Below are positions 25,697 through 34,910 of a stretch of DNA of 64,000 nucleotides, one piece after another. The stretch's first letter is position 1. Each line of letters opens with the position of its first letter. The DNA lies in NCBI RefSeq assembly GCF_013377535.1, contig NZ_JABCJE010000002.1, positions 310,001 to 374,000 of the forward strand. The letters run 5' to 3'. The notes under the pieces were generated by a model. It made no database searches, was not told the origin of the DNA, and saw only the letters and a program-made list of their open reading frames with translations. Both the position numbers and the translations under genes were made by a program. The stretch is from Donghicola mangrovi (GTDB lineage: Bacteria; Pseudomonadota; Alphaproteobacteria; Rhodobacterales; Rhodobacteraceae).

Positions 25697-27042
25697 TGAC
25701 CGACGCAACCGCAAACACGCCCAAGCACGGTACCTCTCTTTATACCGAGAGCCCGCGCGTCAAAAAGCGCAACGCCGCAGAACGCCGGTTCCAGATTTAT
25801 GGCATCGCTGCCGTGGCGACCGGTCTGGTGTTCCTGATCGTTCTTCTGACCTCGATCCTGTCAAACGGGGTAGGGGCATTCCAGCAGACCTTTGTGAACG
25901 TCCCGATCTATCTGGACGCTGCCAAGCTGGACAAGAAGGGCGAGCGCAACATCGAAGACATCAAGAAGGTCAGCACCTTTGGCTACCAGCCGCTGATCGA
26001 TGACGCGCTGTTCGCCATCGTCGAGGAAAACGTTTCCCCGAACCCGCTGGCCAAACCCAAAGACACCAAGGCGCTGATTTCGGCCAGCGCCGTGGCGCAG
26101 CTGCGTGACTATGTCATCGCGCATCCCGAAAAGATCGGCGAGACCGTTGATTTCCGTCTGCTGGGCTCCAGCCGCGTGGACGGTTACATCAAAGGCCGCG
26201 TCACCCGCGAGAGCATCGCGCGCGACAAGAACATCAATGCAGAACACCTTGATATCGTTGATGTCCTGCGTGAAAAAGGCGTGGTGAAGCGCGAGTTCAA
26301 CATGGCCTTCATCACCGGTGCGGACGCCTCCGAAAGCCGTCCTGAGCAGGCGGGCATGGGCGTGTCGATGCTGGGCTCGCTATTCATGATGATCGTGGTT
26401 CTGGTGCTGTCGCTGCCCATCGGCGTGGCTGCCTCGATCTACCTTGAGGAATTCGCGCCCCAGAACAAATGGACCGACCTCATCGAGGTGAATATCTCGA
26501 ACCTCGCGGCGGTTCCGTCGATCGTGTTCGGTATTCTGGGTCTGGCCGTGTTCATCCAGTTCGCGGGTCTGCCCCAGTCGGCGCCGCTGGTGGGTGGTCT
26601 GGTTCTGACCCTGATGACCCTGCCGACCATCATCATCTCGACCCGCGCCGCGCTCAAGGCCGTGCCGCCGTCGATCCGTGATGCGGCGCTGGGTCTGGGG
26701 GCGTCCAAGATGCAGTCAGTGTTCCACCACGTGCTGCCCCTGGCGATGCCCGGCATTCTGACCGGTACCATCATCGGTCTGGCGCAGGCGCTGGGGGAAA
26801 CCGCACCGCTGCTGCTGATCGGTATGGTCGGCTACATCGCGTCGAACTATCCCACCGGTCCGCTGGCGGGTTTCATGGACCCCAACTCCGCAATGCCTGC
26901 ACAGATTTATGAATGGGCCAAGCGCGCAGACCCCGCATATTACGAACGTGCGTGGGGCGGGATCATTATCCTGTTGCTGTTCCTGATCACGATGAACATC
27001 ATTGCCATCATCCTCCGCCGCCGCTTCGAGCGCCGCTGGTAA
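25696..27042 (+). CDS. pstA: Phosphate ABC transporter permease PstA
   Basis: 448-residue permease. The N-terminal 230 residues form an extra domain resembling DUF3333 found on alphaproteobacterial PstA: one membrane span (about 35-58) and a large polar, probably periplasmic part (DIKKVSTFGYQPLIDDALF). The core permease follows (YLEEFAPQNKWTDLIEVNISNLAAVPSIVFG; LGASKMQSVFHHVLPLAMPG). It pairs with PstC and is 15 bp from pstB. Confidence 0.93.
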   Translation: MTDATANTPKHGTSLYTESPRVKKRNAAERRFQIYGIAAVATGLVFLIVLLTSILSNGVGAFQQTFVNVPIYLDAAKLDKKGERNIEDIKKVSTFGYQPLIDDALFAIVEENVSPNPLAKPKDTKALISASAVAQLRDYVIAHPEKIGETVDFRLLGSSRVDGYIKGRVTRESIARDKNINAEHLDIVDVLREKGVVKREFNMAFITGADASESRPEQAGMGVSMLGSLFMMIVVLVLSLPIGVAASIYLEEFAPQNKWTDLIEVNISNLAAVPSIVFGILGLAVFIQFAGLPQSAPLVGGLVLTLMTLPTIIISTRAALKAVPPSIRDAALGLGASKMQSVFHHVLPLAMPGILTGTIIGLAQALGETAPLLLIGMVGYIASNYPTGPLAGFMDPNSAMPAQIYEWAKRADPAYYERAWGGIIILLLFLITMNIIAIILRRRFERRW

Positions 27043-27057
27043 GAGAAGGATACGAGT

Positions 27058-27855
27058 ATGTACGATAACCCGAACTTGGAGCGTAAAGTGGCTCAGAACG
27101 AAACCAAAATCTCGGCCCGCAATGTTCAGGTCTTCTATGGCGACAGCCAGGCGATCAAGGATGTGAACATCGAGATCGAAGCCCGCACTGTCACCGCTTT
27201 CATCGGCCCGTCGGGCTGTGGCAAGTCCACCTTTCTGCGCTGCCTGAACCGGATGAACGACACCATCGACATCTGCCGTGTCGAGGGCGAGATCAATTTG
27301 GACGGCGAGAACATCTATGACAAGCGTGTCGACCCCGTGCAGCTGCGCGCCAAGGTCGGCATGGTTTTCCAGAAGCCGAACCCGTTCCCCAAGTCGATCT
27401 ACGACAACATCGCCTACGGTCCCCGTATCCACGGTCTGGCCAAGAATAAGGCCGATCTGGACGAAATCGTTGAAAAGGCTCTGCGTCGCGGCGCCATCTG
27501 GAACGAAGTCAAAGACCGTCTGCACGCACCGGGCACCGGTCTGTCGGGTGGTCAGCAGCAGCGTCTGTGCATCGCGCGCGCTGTCGCAACCGAGCCCGAA
27601 GTTCTGCTGATGGACGAGCCTTGCTCGGCGCTGGACCCCATCGCGACCAGCCAGGTCGAGGAGCTGATCGACGAGCTGCGTGAACAGTACGCAGTGGTGA
27701 TCGTGACCCACTCGATGCAACAGGCAGCACGGGTGAGCCAGAAAACCGCATTCTTCCACTTGGGCAATCTGGTGGAATATGGCGACACCGGCCAGATATT
27801 TACCAACCCCAAGGACCCGCGCACCGAGTCCTATATCACCGGTCGTATCGGATAA
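27058..27855 (+). CDS. pstB: Phosphate ABC transporter ATPase PstB
   Basis: 265-residue ATPase that drives PstCA. Walker [10 protein letters not shown] is at 50-58, followed by the PstB-typical [11 protein letters not shown], signature [14 protein letters not shown], Walker [15 protein letters not shown] and switch [12 protein letters not shown]. Start ATG 27058 has GAAGGA upstream. Confidence 0.95.
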   Translation: MYDNPNLERKVAQNETKISARNVQVFYGDSQAIKDVNIEIEARTVTAFIGPSGCGKSTFLRCLNRMNDTIDICRVEGEINLDGENIYDKRVDPVQLRAKVGMVFQKPNPFPKSIYDNIAYGPRIHGLAKNKADLDEIVEKALRRGAIWNEVKDRLHAPGTGLSGGQQQRLCIARAVATEPEVLLMDEPCSALDPIATSQVEELIDELREQYAVVIVTHSMQQAARVSQKTAFFHLGNLVEYGDTGQIFTNPKDPRTESYITGRIG

Positions 27856-27867
27856 GGATAAGAGCAG

Positions 27868-28599
27868 ATGAACGAAAATCAGCACATCGTCTCGGCTTAT
27901 GACCGCGACCTCGAAGGGGTTCAGGCCCTGATCGTCAAGATGGGTGGTTTGGTGGAAACCGCGATCGCCGACTGCTCCAAGGCGCTGGAACTGCGCGACG
28001 AAGATCTGGCGCAACAGGTGCGCGCTGGCGACAAAGCCATCGACGGCCTGCTGGAACAGATCAACGAAGAGACCGCCCGTGTGATCGCCTTGCGCGCACC
28101 CACGGCCAGCGATCTGCGTGTTGTTCTGTCCGTCATGAAGATGAGCAACAACCTGGAACGTATTGGCGACTATGCAAAAAACATCGCCAAGCGGGCAGGG
28201 GTCCTACTTCAGATGACGCCGATCGACGGCTCTGCCGGTGCCGTGCGCCGCATGACCCGCGAGGTCGAACTGATGCTGAAAGACGCCCTTGACGCCTATA
28301 TCCAGCGCGATGCCGAACTGGCCGCCGTTGTGATCCAGCGCGACAAGGAAGTGGACCAGATGTACAACGCTCTGTTCCGTGAATTCCTGACTTTCATGAT
28401 GGAAGATCCCCGGAATATCACTGCGTGTATGCACCTGCATTTCATTGCCAAAAACATTGAGCGTATGGGCGATCACGTGACCGCTCTGGCCGAACAAGTG
28501 ATCTACGTCAGCACCGGCAAACTGCCCGAGGAAGATCGCCCCAAGGCCGACAGCACGCCCTATGAAACCCACGGTGACCCGGTCGCCGGAGACAACTAA
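27868..28599 (+). CDS. phoU: Phosphate signalling protein PhoU
   Basis: 243-residue all-helical protein with two PhoU repeats; metal-cluster motifs (ERIGDYAKNIAKR near residue 92 and ERMGDHVTALAEQ near 196) are present. PhoU represses the PhoR/PhoB pathway when phosphate is plentiful, acting between PstB and PhoR. Here, with a membrane-free PhoR, it would be a natural bridge to the transporter. It lies 12 bp after pstB and 9 bp before phoB. Confidence 0.95.
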   Translation: MNENQHIVSAYDRDLEGVQALIVKMGGLVETAIADCSKALELRDEDLAQQVRAGDKAIDGLLEQINEETARVIALRAPTASDLRVVLSVMKMSNNLERIGDYAKNIAKRAGVLLQMTPIDGSAGAVRRMTREVELMLKDALDAYIQRDAELAAVVIQRDKEVDQMYNALFREFLTFMMEDPRNITACMHLHFIAKNIERMGDHVTALAEQVIYVSTGKLPEEDRPKADSTPYETHGDPVAGDN

Positions 28600-28608
28600 G
28601 GAACGACC

Positions 28609-29298
28609 ATGAGTGCCGACCAACCGACCGTTCTGGTCGTCGAGGACGAGCCCGCACAGCGCGAGGTTCTGACCTATAACCTCGAAGCCGAGGGGTTCCG
28701 TGTGATCCGCGCCGAGAATGGCGAAGAAGGTCTGCTGGTGGTGGACGAGGATCGCCCGGACATCATCGTGCTGGACTGGATGCTGCCCAACGTTTCGGGG
28801 ATCGAGGTTTGCCGCCGACTGAAGTCGCGCGGCGACACTCGCGACATTCCGGTGATCATGCTGTCCGCGCGCTCCGAGGAAGTGGACCGCGTTCGCGGCC
28901 TCGAGACGGGTGCGGATGACTATGTGGTCAAACCGTACTCTGTGGTCGAGCTCATGGCGCGCGTGCGCACCCAGCTGCGCCGGACGCGTCCTGCGACCGT
29001 CGGCGTGAAGCTGGAATACGAGGACATCATCCTTGATGCAGAGACCCACAAGGTGTTCCGCGACGAGCAACCCCTGAAGCTGGGGCCGACCGAGTTCCGT
29101 CTGCTGACCACGTTCATGGAGAAGCCCGGCCGCGTCTGGAGCCGCGAGCAGCTGCTGGATCGTGTGTGGGGCCGCGATATCTATGTGGATACCCGTACGG
29201 TAGACGTGCACATCGGCCGTCTGCGCAAGGCGCTCTGCCAATATGGCGGTGAAGACCCGGTAAGAACCGTTCGCGGTGCGGGTTACGCCTTGGGTTAA
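28609..29298 (+). CDS. phoB: Phosphate regulon response regulator PhoB
   Basis: 229-residue OmpR-type regulator. The receiver has E12/D13, phosphoacceptor D56 (VLDWMLPNVSG) and K105-type KPYS; the C-terminal winged helix has RLLTTFMEKPGRVWSREQLLD and TVDVHIGRLRKAL. It binds the Pho box before pstS, giving autoactivation as last gene of the operon. Terminator follows at once. Confidence 0.95.
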   Translation: MSADQPTVLVVEDEPAQREVLTYNLEAEGFRVIRAENGEEGLLVVDEDRPDIIVLDWMLPNVSGIEVCRRLKSRGDTRDIPVIMLSARSEEVDRVRGLETGADDYVVKPYSVVELMARVRTQLRRTRPATVGVKLEYEDIILDAETHKVFRDEQPLKLGPTEFRLLTTFMEKPGRVWSREQLLDRVWGRDIYVDTRTVDVHIGRLRKALCQYGGEDPVRTVRGAGYALG

Positions 29299-29323
29299 GC
29301 AAGGTTTATGCAATTGATGCAGG

Positions 29324-29350
29324 CGGCCAGCGGATTTGCTGGCCGTTTTG
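29324..29350 (+). terminator. Terminator of the pst-phoB operon
   Basis: CGGCCAGC-6 nt-GCTGGCCG (29324-29345) followed by UUUUGCUUU, 26 bp after the phoB stop. Confidence 0.8.
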
Positions 29351-29834
29351 CTTTGTGGGTGGTGGAATCCGTGTAAACCTGCGGGTTTACTGGGGCATAC
29401 GATGCAAAGCTGGCCTATGCTTATGGTCATCCTATAATCAGTATTATGGTAAATATGTGCATTTAGGATCGCAAACTGGGATTTTTTATCCTCAAAAAGT
29501 CGCGGTTCCCGATAAACGGATTCAATATGCGCTCGCGTGCACTTGAAATGGTGACCCTAGGGTATGTAAAACAATTCGGGGTTATACCGCTGGTCGCTTC
29601 TTTCAAACGCGCTGTGTATTGTGAAAACAGCAGAGAGCATGCTTTCCCGCCCGATGGCCTTGTGTGAAGTCCGACGTAAGTTCGAGTGTTCTGTTTTTAC
29701 GCTTCTGACAAGAACTTGGTGTTACATATTGCGTATCAACAAGCCGTCCGAGGTAACGAAACCTGCCTAGATTAGCTTTGCAGGAATGTAAGCGGGAAGA
29801 TCTCGAAAGCGATCGAAAAGAATGGGTTAGTCCG
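29351..29834. other. 484-bp AT-richer intergenic region before the LuxR gene
   Basis: No convincing gene. It holds a 7-bp inverted repeat GTAAACC-TGCG-GGTTTAC (29373-29390) and the small repeat ATAAT-CAGT-ATTAT (about 29435-29450), either of which could be a regulator site. Base composition is clearly more AT-rich than the surrounding genes. The luxR promoter must lie in the last 200 bp; I cannot assign -35/-10 boxes with confidence. Confidence 0.5.
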
Positions 29835-30593
29835 ATGATGTCTTTGTCGTCATATCTCGAAGCAATTACCGATAGCCAGAGCCTCGAGGCGCTCTGGTCC
29901 CTGCACTCCGAGAGGATGGCTGAATACGGCTTTGACCGTCTGATCTATGGGTTGACCCATTATCGCAGTGGCTTTTCGCTTGGCGATCCGAACGACTTCC
30001 TGATTATGACGACCCACAAGCCCGAGTATATCGAGCCCTTTATCAATGACGGCCATTACTTCCATGCGCCCATGGTGAAATGGGCGCTGGAGCACGAAGG
30101 CGCTTGCAGCTGGAGCACCATGATCAAGATGGTCGAGAGCGGCACCCTGACGCCCGCAGAGATGCGTGTGGTCGAGTTTAACCGCCGTATGGGCGTGACT
30201 GCCGGCTACACCATTTCCTTCAAGGCGGTCACCCAGCGTTCCAAGGGCGCCATTGCGCTCACCGCCCGCGAGGGTATGAACCAAGACGCCGTAGACGCCG
30301 TCTGGGACGAGCACGGGCGCGACATCATCCTTGCCAACAACGTGGCACACCTGAAGATCTCCAGCCTGCCCTACACGCCGCCCACGCGCAGCCTGACCAA
30401 ACGCCAGCGCGAGGCTCTGCAATGGGTCGGCGATGGCAAGACCACGCAGGACATCGCGATTCTGATGGGGCTTACAGCTGCGACGGTGGAAAAACATTTG
30501 CGACTTGCACGAGAGTCCTTGAACGTTGAAACAACCGCACAGGCTGTTCTGAAAGCTGCCTTTCAGAACCAGATGTTTATCGTAGAGCAGTAA
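29835..30593 (+). CDS. LuxR-family regulator with autoinducer-binding domain (solo)
   Basis: 252-residue regulator. An N-terminal autoinducer-binding-like domain (about 10-165) is followed by a LuxR HTH (LTKRQREALQWVGDGKTTQDIAIL and TVEKHLRLARESL, about 188-245). No luxI-type synthase is in the window. Of four residues that contact acyl-homoserine lactone in TraR/LuxR, only the later Trp is kept (W93); my alignment by eye puts Tyr65 for Trp, Phe69 for Tyr and Ala78 for the Asp (HAPMV instead of YDPIV). The start is uncertain (ATGATG at 29835; a TTG at 29778 is possible) and no good ribosome site is visible. Confidence 0.82.
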   Translation: MMSLSSYLEAITDSQSLEALWSLHSERMAEYGFDRLIYGLTHYRSGFSLGDPNDFLIMTTHKPEYIEPFINDGHYFHAPMVKWALEHEGACSWSTMIKMVESGTLTPAEMRVVEFNRRMGVTAGYTISFKAVTQRSKGAIALTAREGMNQDAVDAVWDEHGRDIILANNVAHLKISSLPYTPPTRSLTKRQREALQWVGDGKTTQDIAILMGLTAATVEKHLRLARESLNVETTAQAVLKAAFQNQMFIVEQ

Positions 30594-30867
30594 TGGCTGT
30601 TAAGGTAATGAAAACTATACCTATTACGGTATGGACAGTATTTGGGTAGGGAATACCTGACTTACCTTACGCGGCGTTAATCTGGCATTGAGTAACTGTT
30701 CCGTGAGTGGTGGCTTTGGCCAGGGAACGCCGGGCAGAGATGCTAGAGATTTCTAGCCAGCCTGCTTGGGTGGTCGTCAGACCCGTCGGTTTGGGGGAAA
30801 TTTTCTGCTTTCAAGCCGACAATTTACGTCTCGTACATCCCCATCCCGCGGGGCGTAGTTTCTTTAG
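30594..30867 (+). other. Long 3' region between luxR gene and its terminator, possible ncRNA
   Basis: About 275 bp with no credible coding frame separate the LuxR stop from a very strong terminator (30868). The first part has the inverted repeat ATACC-TATTAC-GGTAT (30615-30630). The last 100 bp contain GC-rich palindromic stretches (CCCGCGGG). It may be a long 3' UTR or a separate small RNA ending at the terminator. Confidence 0.35.
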
Positions 30868-30899
30868 GGCACCGGACTTGTTCCGGTGCCTCTTTTTTT
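30868..30899 (+). terminator. Strong terminator downstream of luxR region
   Basis: GGCACCGGA-CTTGT-TCCGGTGCC (30868-30890) is followed by UCUUUUUUU. A near-ideal intrinsic terminator, 275 bp after the nearest plus-strand gene. Confidence 0.85.
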
Positions 30900-30955
30900 G
30901 TTCCGAACCCATTGGTCCGCACGGGTCCTCACGCGCAAACCCTTGATCCGGAAAA

Positions 30956-30983
30956 GGAAAAGGGGGCGCATACGCACCCCCTG
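30956..30983 (-). terminator. Terminator after tsf
   Basis: On the minus strand GGGGGTGCG-UAUG-CGCCCCC (stem with one bulge, 30962-30981) is followed by UUUUCCUUUU. It lies 29 bp after the tsf stop. Confidence 0.6.
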
Positions 30984-31010
30984 CCCCAAATCTCGCGATG
31001 TGCGCCGGAA

Positions 31011-31883
31011 TTAGGCGTTCATCTTGGCAACTTCTGCCGCGAAGTCTTCTTCGACTTTCTCGATGCCTTCGCCAACTTCCATACGGATGAAGCCGGTGAT
31101 GGTTGCGCCAGCTTCTTTTGCTGCTGCTTCAACGGTCAGGTCGGGGTTGATGACGAACGCTTGGCCCAGCAGGGTGTTTTCTGCAAGAAACTTCGCCATA
31201 CGGCCTTCGATCATTTTCTCGATCACGGCTTCGGGCTTGCCCGACTCACGTGCGATGTCGATCTGGATCTGACGCTCTTTCTCGACGAAAGCGGCATCCA
31301 GAGCGTCCTGGTTCAGAGCTGCGGGGTTTGCCGCTGCGATGTGCATTGCAACCTGACGGCCGAACGCTTCGTCGCCACCGGTCATTGCAACCAGAACGCC
31401 GATCTTGCCCATGCCCTCGGTGACCGAGTTGTGGATGTACGAAACAACGGTTTCGCCTTCGATCGACGCCATGCGACGCAGGGTCATGTTTTCGCCGATG
31501 GTGGCGATCTTGTCGGTCATGGTTGCTTCAACGGTCTTGCCGTTGATTTCAGCAGCCTTCAGAGCCTCGACGTCGGCAACGCCAGCGGCCGCGCCTGCGA
31601 TGGCCTGAACCATTGCCTGGAATTCGGCGTTCTTCGCAACGAAGTCGGTTTCCGAGTTCACTTCGACAGCAACGCCTTTGCCGCCTGCAACGTTTACGGC
31701 AACCAGACCTTCAGCAGCGGTACGGCCCGATTTCTTGGCGGCTTTCGCCAGACCTTTGGTGCGCAGCCAGTCGGTTGCTGCTTCCATGTCGCCGTTGTTT
31801 TCGGTCAGCGCTTTTTTGGCATCCATCATGCCCGCGCCGGTCATCTCGCGCAGTTCTTTTACCTGTGCAGCAGTGATCGCCAT
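31011..31883 (-). CDS. tsf: Translation elongation factor Ts
   Basis: 290-residue nucleotide-exchange factor for EF-Tu. Start [20 protein letters not shown] with the family TDFVAKN motif (around residue 80) and two core subdomains. GAGGAG stands 8 nt before ATG 31883; the upstream in-frame extension is rejected. It follows rpsB, the classic bacterial order, with a stable hairpin between them. Confidence 0.96.
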   Translation of the reverse strand: MAITAAQVKELREMTGAGMMDAKKALTENNGDMEAATDWLRTKGLAKAAKKSGRTAAEGLVAVNVAGGKGVAVEVNSETDFVAKNAEFQAMVQAIAGAAAGVADVEALKAAEINGKTVEATMTDKIATIGENMTLRRMASIEGETVVSYIHNSVTEGMGKIGVLVAMTGGDEAFGRQVAMHIAAANPAALNQDALDAAFVEKERQIQIDIARESGKPEAVIEKMIEGRMAKFLAENTLLGQAFVINPDLTVEAAAKEAGATITGFIRMEVGEGIEKVEEDFAAEVAKMNA

Positions 31884-31931
31884 GGTAAGGCTCCTCTCAA
31901 TTTCGGGGTCAACGCCCTTCAATAAGGGCTT

Positions 31932-31953
31932 GGGCGCGGAATTACCCGCGCCC
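31932..31953 (-). other. Hairpin between rpsB and tsf
   Basis: GGGCGCGG-6 nt-CCGCGCCC is an 8-bp GC stem in the 90-bp rpsB-tsf spacer. No U-run follows on the minus strand, so it more likely tunes RNA stability or partial read-through than ends transcription. Confidence 0.5.
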
Positions 31954-31973
31954 GATGTCAGTTTTGTAAACGC

Positions 31974-32732
31974 TTATGCGTCTTCGCCGAGTTCTTCCTC
32001 GAGGCCAGCTTCCAGCTCGCCGAGGTCAACACCGGCAGCACCCAGCTGAGCGGTCATACCGTCCAGAGCGGCGCGCGACACCAGGTCGGTGTACAGGGCC
32101 AGAGCGCGGGCTGCGTCGTCGTTGCCGGGGATGACATAGTCAACGCCCTCGGGGTTGCAGTTGGTGTCAACCACAGCCACAACGGGGATACCCAGCTTGT
32201 TTGCTTCCTGGATTGCCAGCTGCTCTTTTTTCACGTCGATGACGAACAGCAGGTCGGGAACGCCACCCATTTCACGGATGCCACCCAGCGATGCTTGCAG
32301 TTTGGCCTGCTCGCGTTCCATCTGCAGGCGCTCTTTCTTGGTGAGGCCTTCAGCACCGGTTTCCATCTTCTCGTCGATGTTCTTCAGGCGCTGGATCGAC
32401 TGCGAAACAGTTTTCCAGTTAGTCAGGGTGCCACCGAGCCAGCGGTGGTTCATGTAGTACTGTGCGCACTTTTCAGCGGCGTCTGCGACGGGCTGAGCTG
32501 CCTGACGCTTGGTGCCGACGAACAGGATGCGGCCGCCTTTTGCAACGGTGTCACGCACAACCTTCAGAGCCTGGTCCAGCATGGGAACAGTCTGGGTCAG
32601 GTCGAGAATGTGGATGCCGTTACGCGAGCCATAGATGTACTGACCCATACGGGGGTTCCAGCGCTGGGTCTGGTGGCCAAAGTGTACGCCTGCTTCAAGC
32701 AGTTGGCGCATGGTGAACTCAGGAAGAGCCAT
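31974..32732 (-). CDS. rpsB: 30S ribosomal protein S2
   Basis: 252-residue ribosomal protein with typical [23 protein letters not shown] at the start and [26 protein letters not shown] near 190. The C-terminal tail is acidic ([14 protein letters not shown]). AAGGAC precedes the ATG. A structured leader lies upstream. Confidence 0.96.
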   Translation of the reverse strand: MALPEFTMRQLLEAGVHFGHQTQRWNPRMGQYIYGSRNGIHILDLTQTVPMLDQALKVVRDTVAKGGRILFVGTKRQAAQPVADAAEKCAQYYMNHRWLGGTLTNWKTVSQSIQRLKNIDEKMETGAEGLTKKERLQMEREQAKLQASLGGIREMGGVPDLLFVIDVKKEQLAIQEANKLGIPVVAVVDTNCNPEGVDYVIPGNDDAARALALYTDLVSRAALDGMTAQLGAAGVDLGELEAGLEEELGEDA

Positions 32733-32820
32733 GTCCTTATCCTTTCCGGTTTCATGCCTCGGCTGGGGTGAGGGACCATTTGGTCCAACCGGCGGACGTA
32801 TGAGGATTTCTCCCTCATAG
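32733..32820 (-). promoter_or_regulatory. Structured 5' leader of rpsB
   Basis: On the minus strand two hairpins precede rpsB: TATGAGG-7 nt-CCTCATA (32799-32819) and GGACC-4 nt-GGTCC (32773-32786), 40-90 nt before the start. S2 genes are autoregulated by leader structure in other bacteria, so this is a candidate control RNA; the fold here is read only by eye. Confidence 0.4.
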
Positions 32821-32920
32821 GCCCAAAACCCAGCCAGCGGATTTCAGTGCGCGTGCCATTATACGCAAAGGGCCCCACTGACAAGCCCCCTGCCCGACTT
32901 TCTGGCTGTTTTCCCGTAGA

Positions 32921-34048
32921 TCAGGCCAGAAAAGTGCGTTCGATCACCCAATACAGCCCAATCAGGCCAATGACGGCGCTGGCGGGGTTCGAGATATAGC
33001 GACGATACCACGGTTTGTCTCCAAACCACAGCCCCACGGCCAGATAGGCCAGTGATATCACCGTGAGCTGGCCAACCTCGACCCCGACGTTGAACCCGAT
33101 CAGCGCGGGCACGAACTGGGCCTGCGGCAGGCCGAATTCCCCCAGAACGCTGGCAAATCCTAACCCGTGCAGCAGCCCGAAGCCAAAAACGATTACAGGA
33201 CGCCACGGAGACAGCCCCTTAACTATAATATTCTCGATGGCCACAAAGGCGATACTGGCGGCAATCAGGGGCTCTACGATGGCACTGGGGGCGCTGACTA
33301 ACCCCATGATTCCAAGTGCTAAAGTCACCGTATGGGCGATGGTAAAGGCCGACACCTGCCACAGCAGCGGCCGCATCCGTGTGGACAGAAAGAAGAGCCC
33401 CAGCACGAACAGGATATGGTCCAGCCCTTGGGGCAGAATGTGGTCAAAGCCGACGGGGATATAAGAGGTAAACGCCTCCAACCCGCTCAGGCTCTGGCCG
33501 CCGGTGATCATGATCGGATCGCTGGGGTCGCCGCCGGTCAGATAGCCGGTATAGGGCTCCTCGACCCCTTGCTGGCGGACCACCAGCGCGCCGTAGCTGG
33601 CGGGCCAACCGATTTGCAAGGCACTGGCGCCTGCGGGCAGCGTGGCGGTGATGTGCAGGACGGTGCTGCGCGGCAGTTCCAGATCGGGCTCTGGTTCGAT
33701 GGTCAGATCACTTAGGGTTTCTGTCATATCCCCCTGATCGGTGGTCAGCAGCAGATCGGCGGCGAAACGGGGCCAGACGCGCTGCACCTCGGCCTTCAGG
33801 GCGTCGGGGGGCATGGCGCGCAGGCGGTCGTATTCCCCCGCCTCGGCGGCGTCATTGGTGTCGGCCAGTTCGCTCAGGTCGATGCCCGCGACAAAGGCCT
33901 CGACATTGGTGCGCAGGTCAACGGTCACCTGCCCGTCCACAACCGTCAGATCCGCGATAGATGGCGTGACTTCATGGGCAAAGGCGGGTGCCGCCAGCAC
34001 AGCACTTGACATCGCCGCCGCGAGCCACACCCTGAGGCCACCGAACAT
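32921..34048 (-). CDS. HupE/UreJ-family membrane protein
   Basis: 375-residue exported and membrane protein. A signal peptide (1-24, APAFAHEV) precedes a soluble N-terminal domain (about 25-195), then a C-terminal block of six or seven spans with the HupE motif FTSYIPVGFDHILPQGLDHILFVLGLF, AHTVTLAL and FGFGLLHGLGFA. Histidines in these motifs fit metal movement; HupE/UreJ proteins are linked to nickel or cobalt uptake. ATG 34048 has GCAGG 7 nt upstream. Its start is 13 bp from that of the divergent DUF4198 gene, and the pair probably works together. Confidence 0.85.
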   Translation of the reverse strand: MFGGLRVWLAAAMSSAVLAAPAFAHEVTPSIADLTVVDGQVTVDLRTNVEAFVAGIDLSELADTNDAAEAGEYDRLRAMPPDALKAEVQRVWPRFAADLLLTTDQGDMTETLSDLTIEPEPDLELPRSTVLHITATLPAGASALQIGWPASYGALVVRQQGVEEPYTGYLTGGDPSDPIMITGGQSLSGLEAFTSYIPVGFDHILPQGLDHILFVLGLFFLSTRMRPLLWQVSAFTIAHTVTLALGIMGLVSAPSAIVEPLIAASIAFVAIENIIVKGLSPWRPVIVFGFGLLHGLGFASVLGEFGLPQAQFVPALIGFNVGVEVGQLTVISLAYLAVGLWFGDKPWYRRYISNPASAVIGLIGLYWVIERTFLA

Positions 34049-34061
34049 ATTGGAACCTGCC

Positions 34062-34868
34062 ATGCGCCACACCCTTCTTGCCTGCTTTTGTCTTGGTCTG
34101 ACGGCCACCGCGGCCCTTGCCCACGAAACGTGGATCGAGCCGCGCAGCTATCAGATTGCTCCGGACCAGACCCTAGAGGCCGATCTGCGCAATGGCGAGA
34201 AATTTTCTGGCTTCAAGCTGGCTTACGTTCCGTCCAAGCAAGTGCGGCTGGACATCGTGATGGGCGGCGTGGTGACCCCCGTCGAAGGGCGCATGGGCGA
34301 TATTCCCGCCGTCGCGGCCCCCGTTGCGGACGAAGGCTTGGCAGTGGTGGTCTATGTTTCCACCCAGAACATCCTGCGCTACACCGAGGCCGAGAAATTC
34401 GTGAACTTCACCACCCACAAGGATTTCGCTTGGGTGCAGGACCGCCACCGTGAACGCGGCCTGCCCGAGGTCGACTTCCGCGAGGGATATATCCGCCATG
34501 CCAAGGCCTTGGTCGCCGTAGGCAGTGGTCAGGGACAGGATATGGAGGTGGGGCTAGAGACCGAGTTCGTCGCCCTCGATAACCCCTATTTGCCCGATTT
34601 CGACGAGGTCATGGACGTGAAGCTGCTGTATCAGGGTGCTCCCCGCACCGACACGCAGGTCGAGGTGTTCGACCGTGCCCCCGACGGGACCGTGTCGATC
34701 ACAACCACCCGCACCGATGCGGCGGGTGTGGCGATGGTCCCTGTCCTGCCCCAGCACACCTATATGATCGACGCGGTGGTGATGCGCGAACCCACCCCCG
34801 AAGTGGCCCAAAGCGACGATATCGTCTGGCAGAGCCTCTGGGCCGATCTGACCTTTACCGTCCGGTAA
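34062..34868 (+). CDS. DUF4198-family periplasmic protein
   Basis: 268-residue protein with a signal peptide (1-20, LALAHETW after cleavage). The mature N-terminus begins His-Glu-Thr-Trp, and several His/Glu residues follow, as in DUF4198 proteins found with nickel/cobalt transport genes. A C-terminal beta-sandwich-like part (TQVEVFDRAPDGTVSITTTR) follows. The frame is open upstream but non-coding there; ATG 34062 begins the signal peptide. A role as periplasmic metal helper for HupE is inferred from the pairing. Confidence 0.78.
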   Translation: MRHTLLACFCLGLTATAALAHETWIEPRSYQIAPDQTLEADLRNGEKFSGFKLAYVPSKQVRLDIVMGGVVTPVEGRMGDIPAVAAPVADEGLAVVVYVSTQNILRYTEAEKFVNFTTHKDFAWVQDRHRERGLPEVDFREGYIRHAKALVAVGSGQGQDMEVGLETEFVALDNPYLPDFDEVMDVKLLYQGAPRTDTQVEVFDRAPDGTVSITTTRTDAAGVAMVPVLPQHTYMIDAVVMREPTPEVAQSDDIVWQSLWADLTFTVR

Positions 34869-34910
34869 AAATTCCTTGCGTATGGGCGCGGCTATGGGCA
34901 AGAGGCAGCC

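Noticed and set aside
29373-29390. GTAAACC-TGCG-GGTTTAC palindrome as a lux box
   Set aside because: It lies 445 bp before the LuxR gene and does not match known lux box consensus; noted only as an inverted repeat.
29355-29546. 63-codon frame in the AT-rich gap before luxR
   Set aside because: No ribosome site, unusual composition and no recognisable domain.
30707-30946. 79-codon frame after luxR
   Set aside because: It runs through the strong terminator at 30868-30899, which is not compatible with translation of a real gene.
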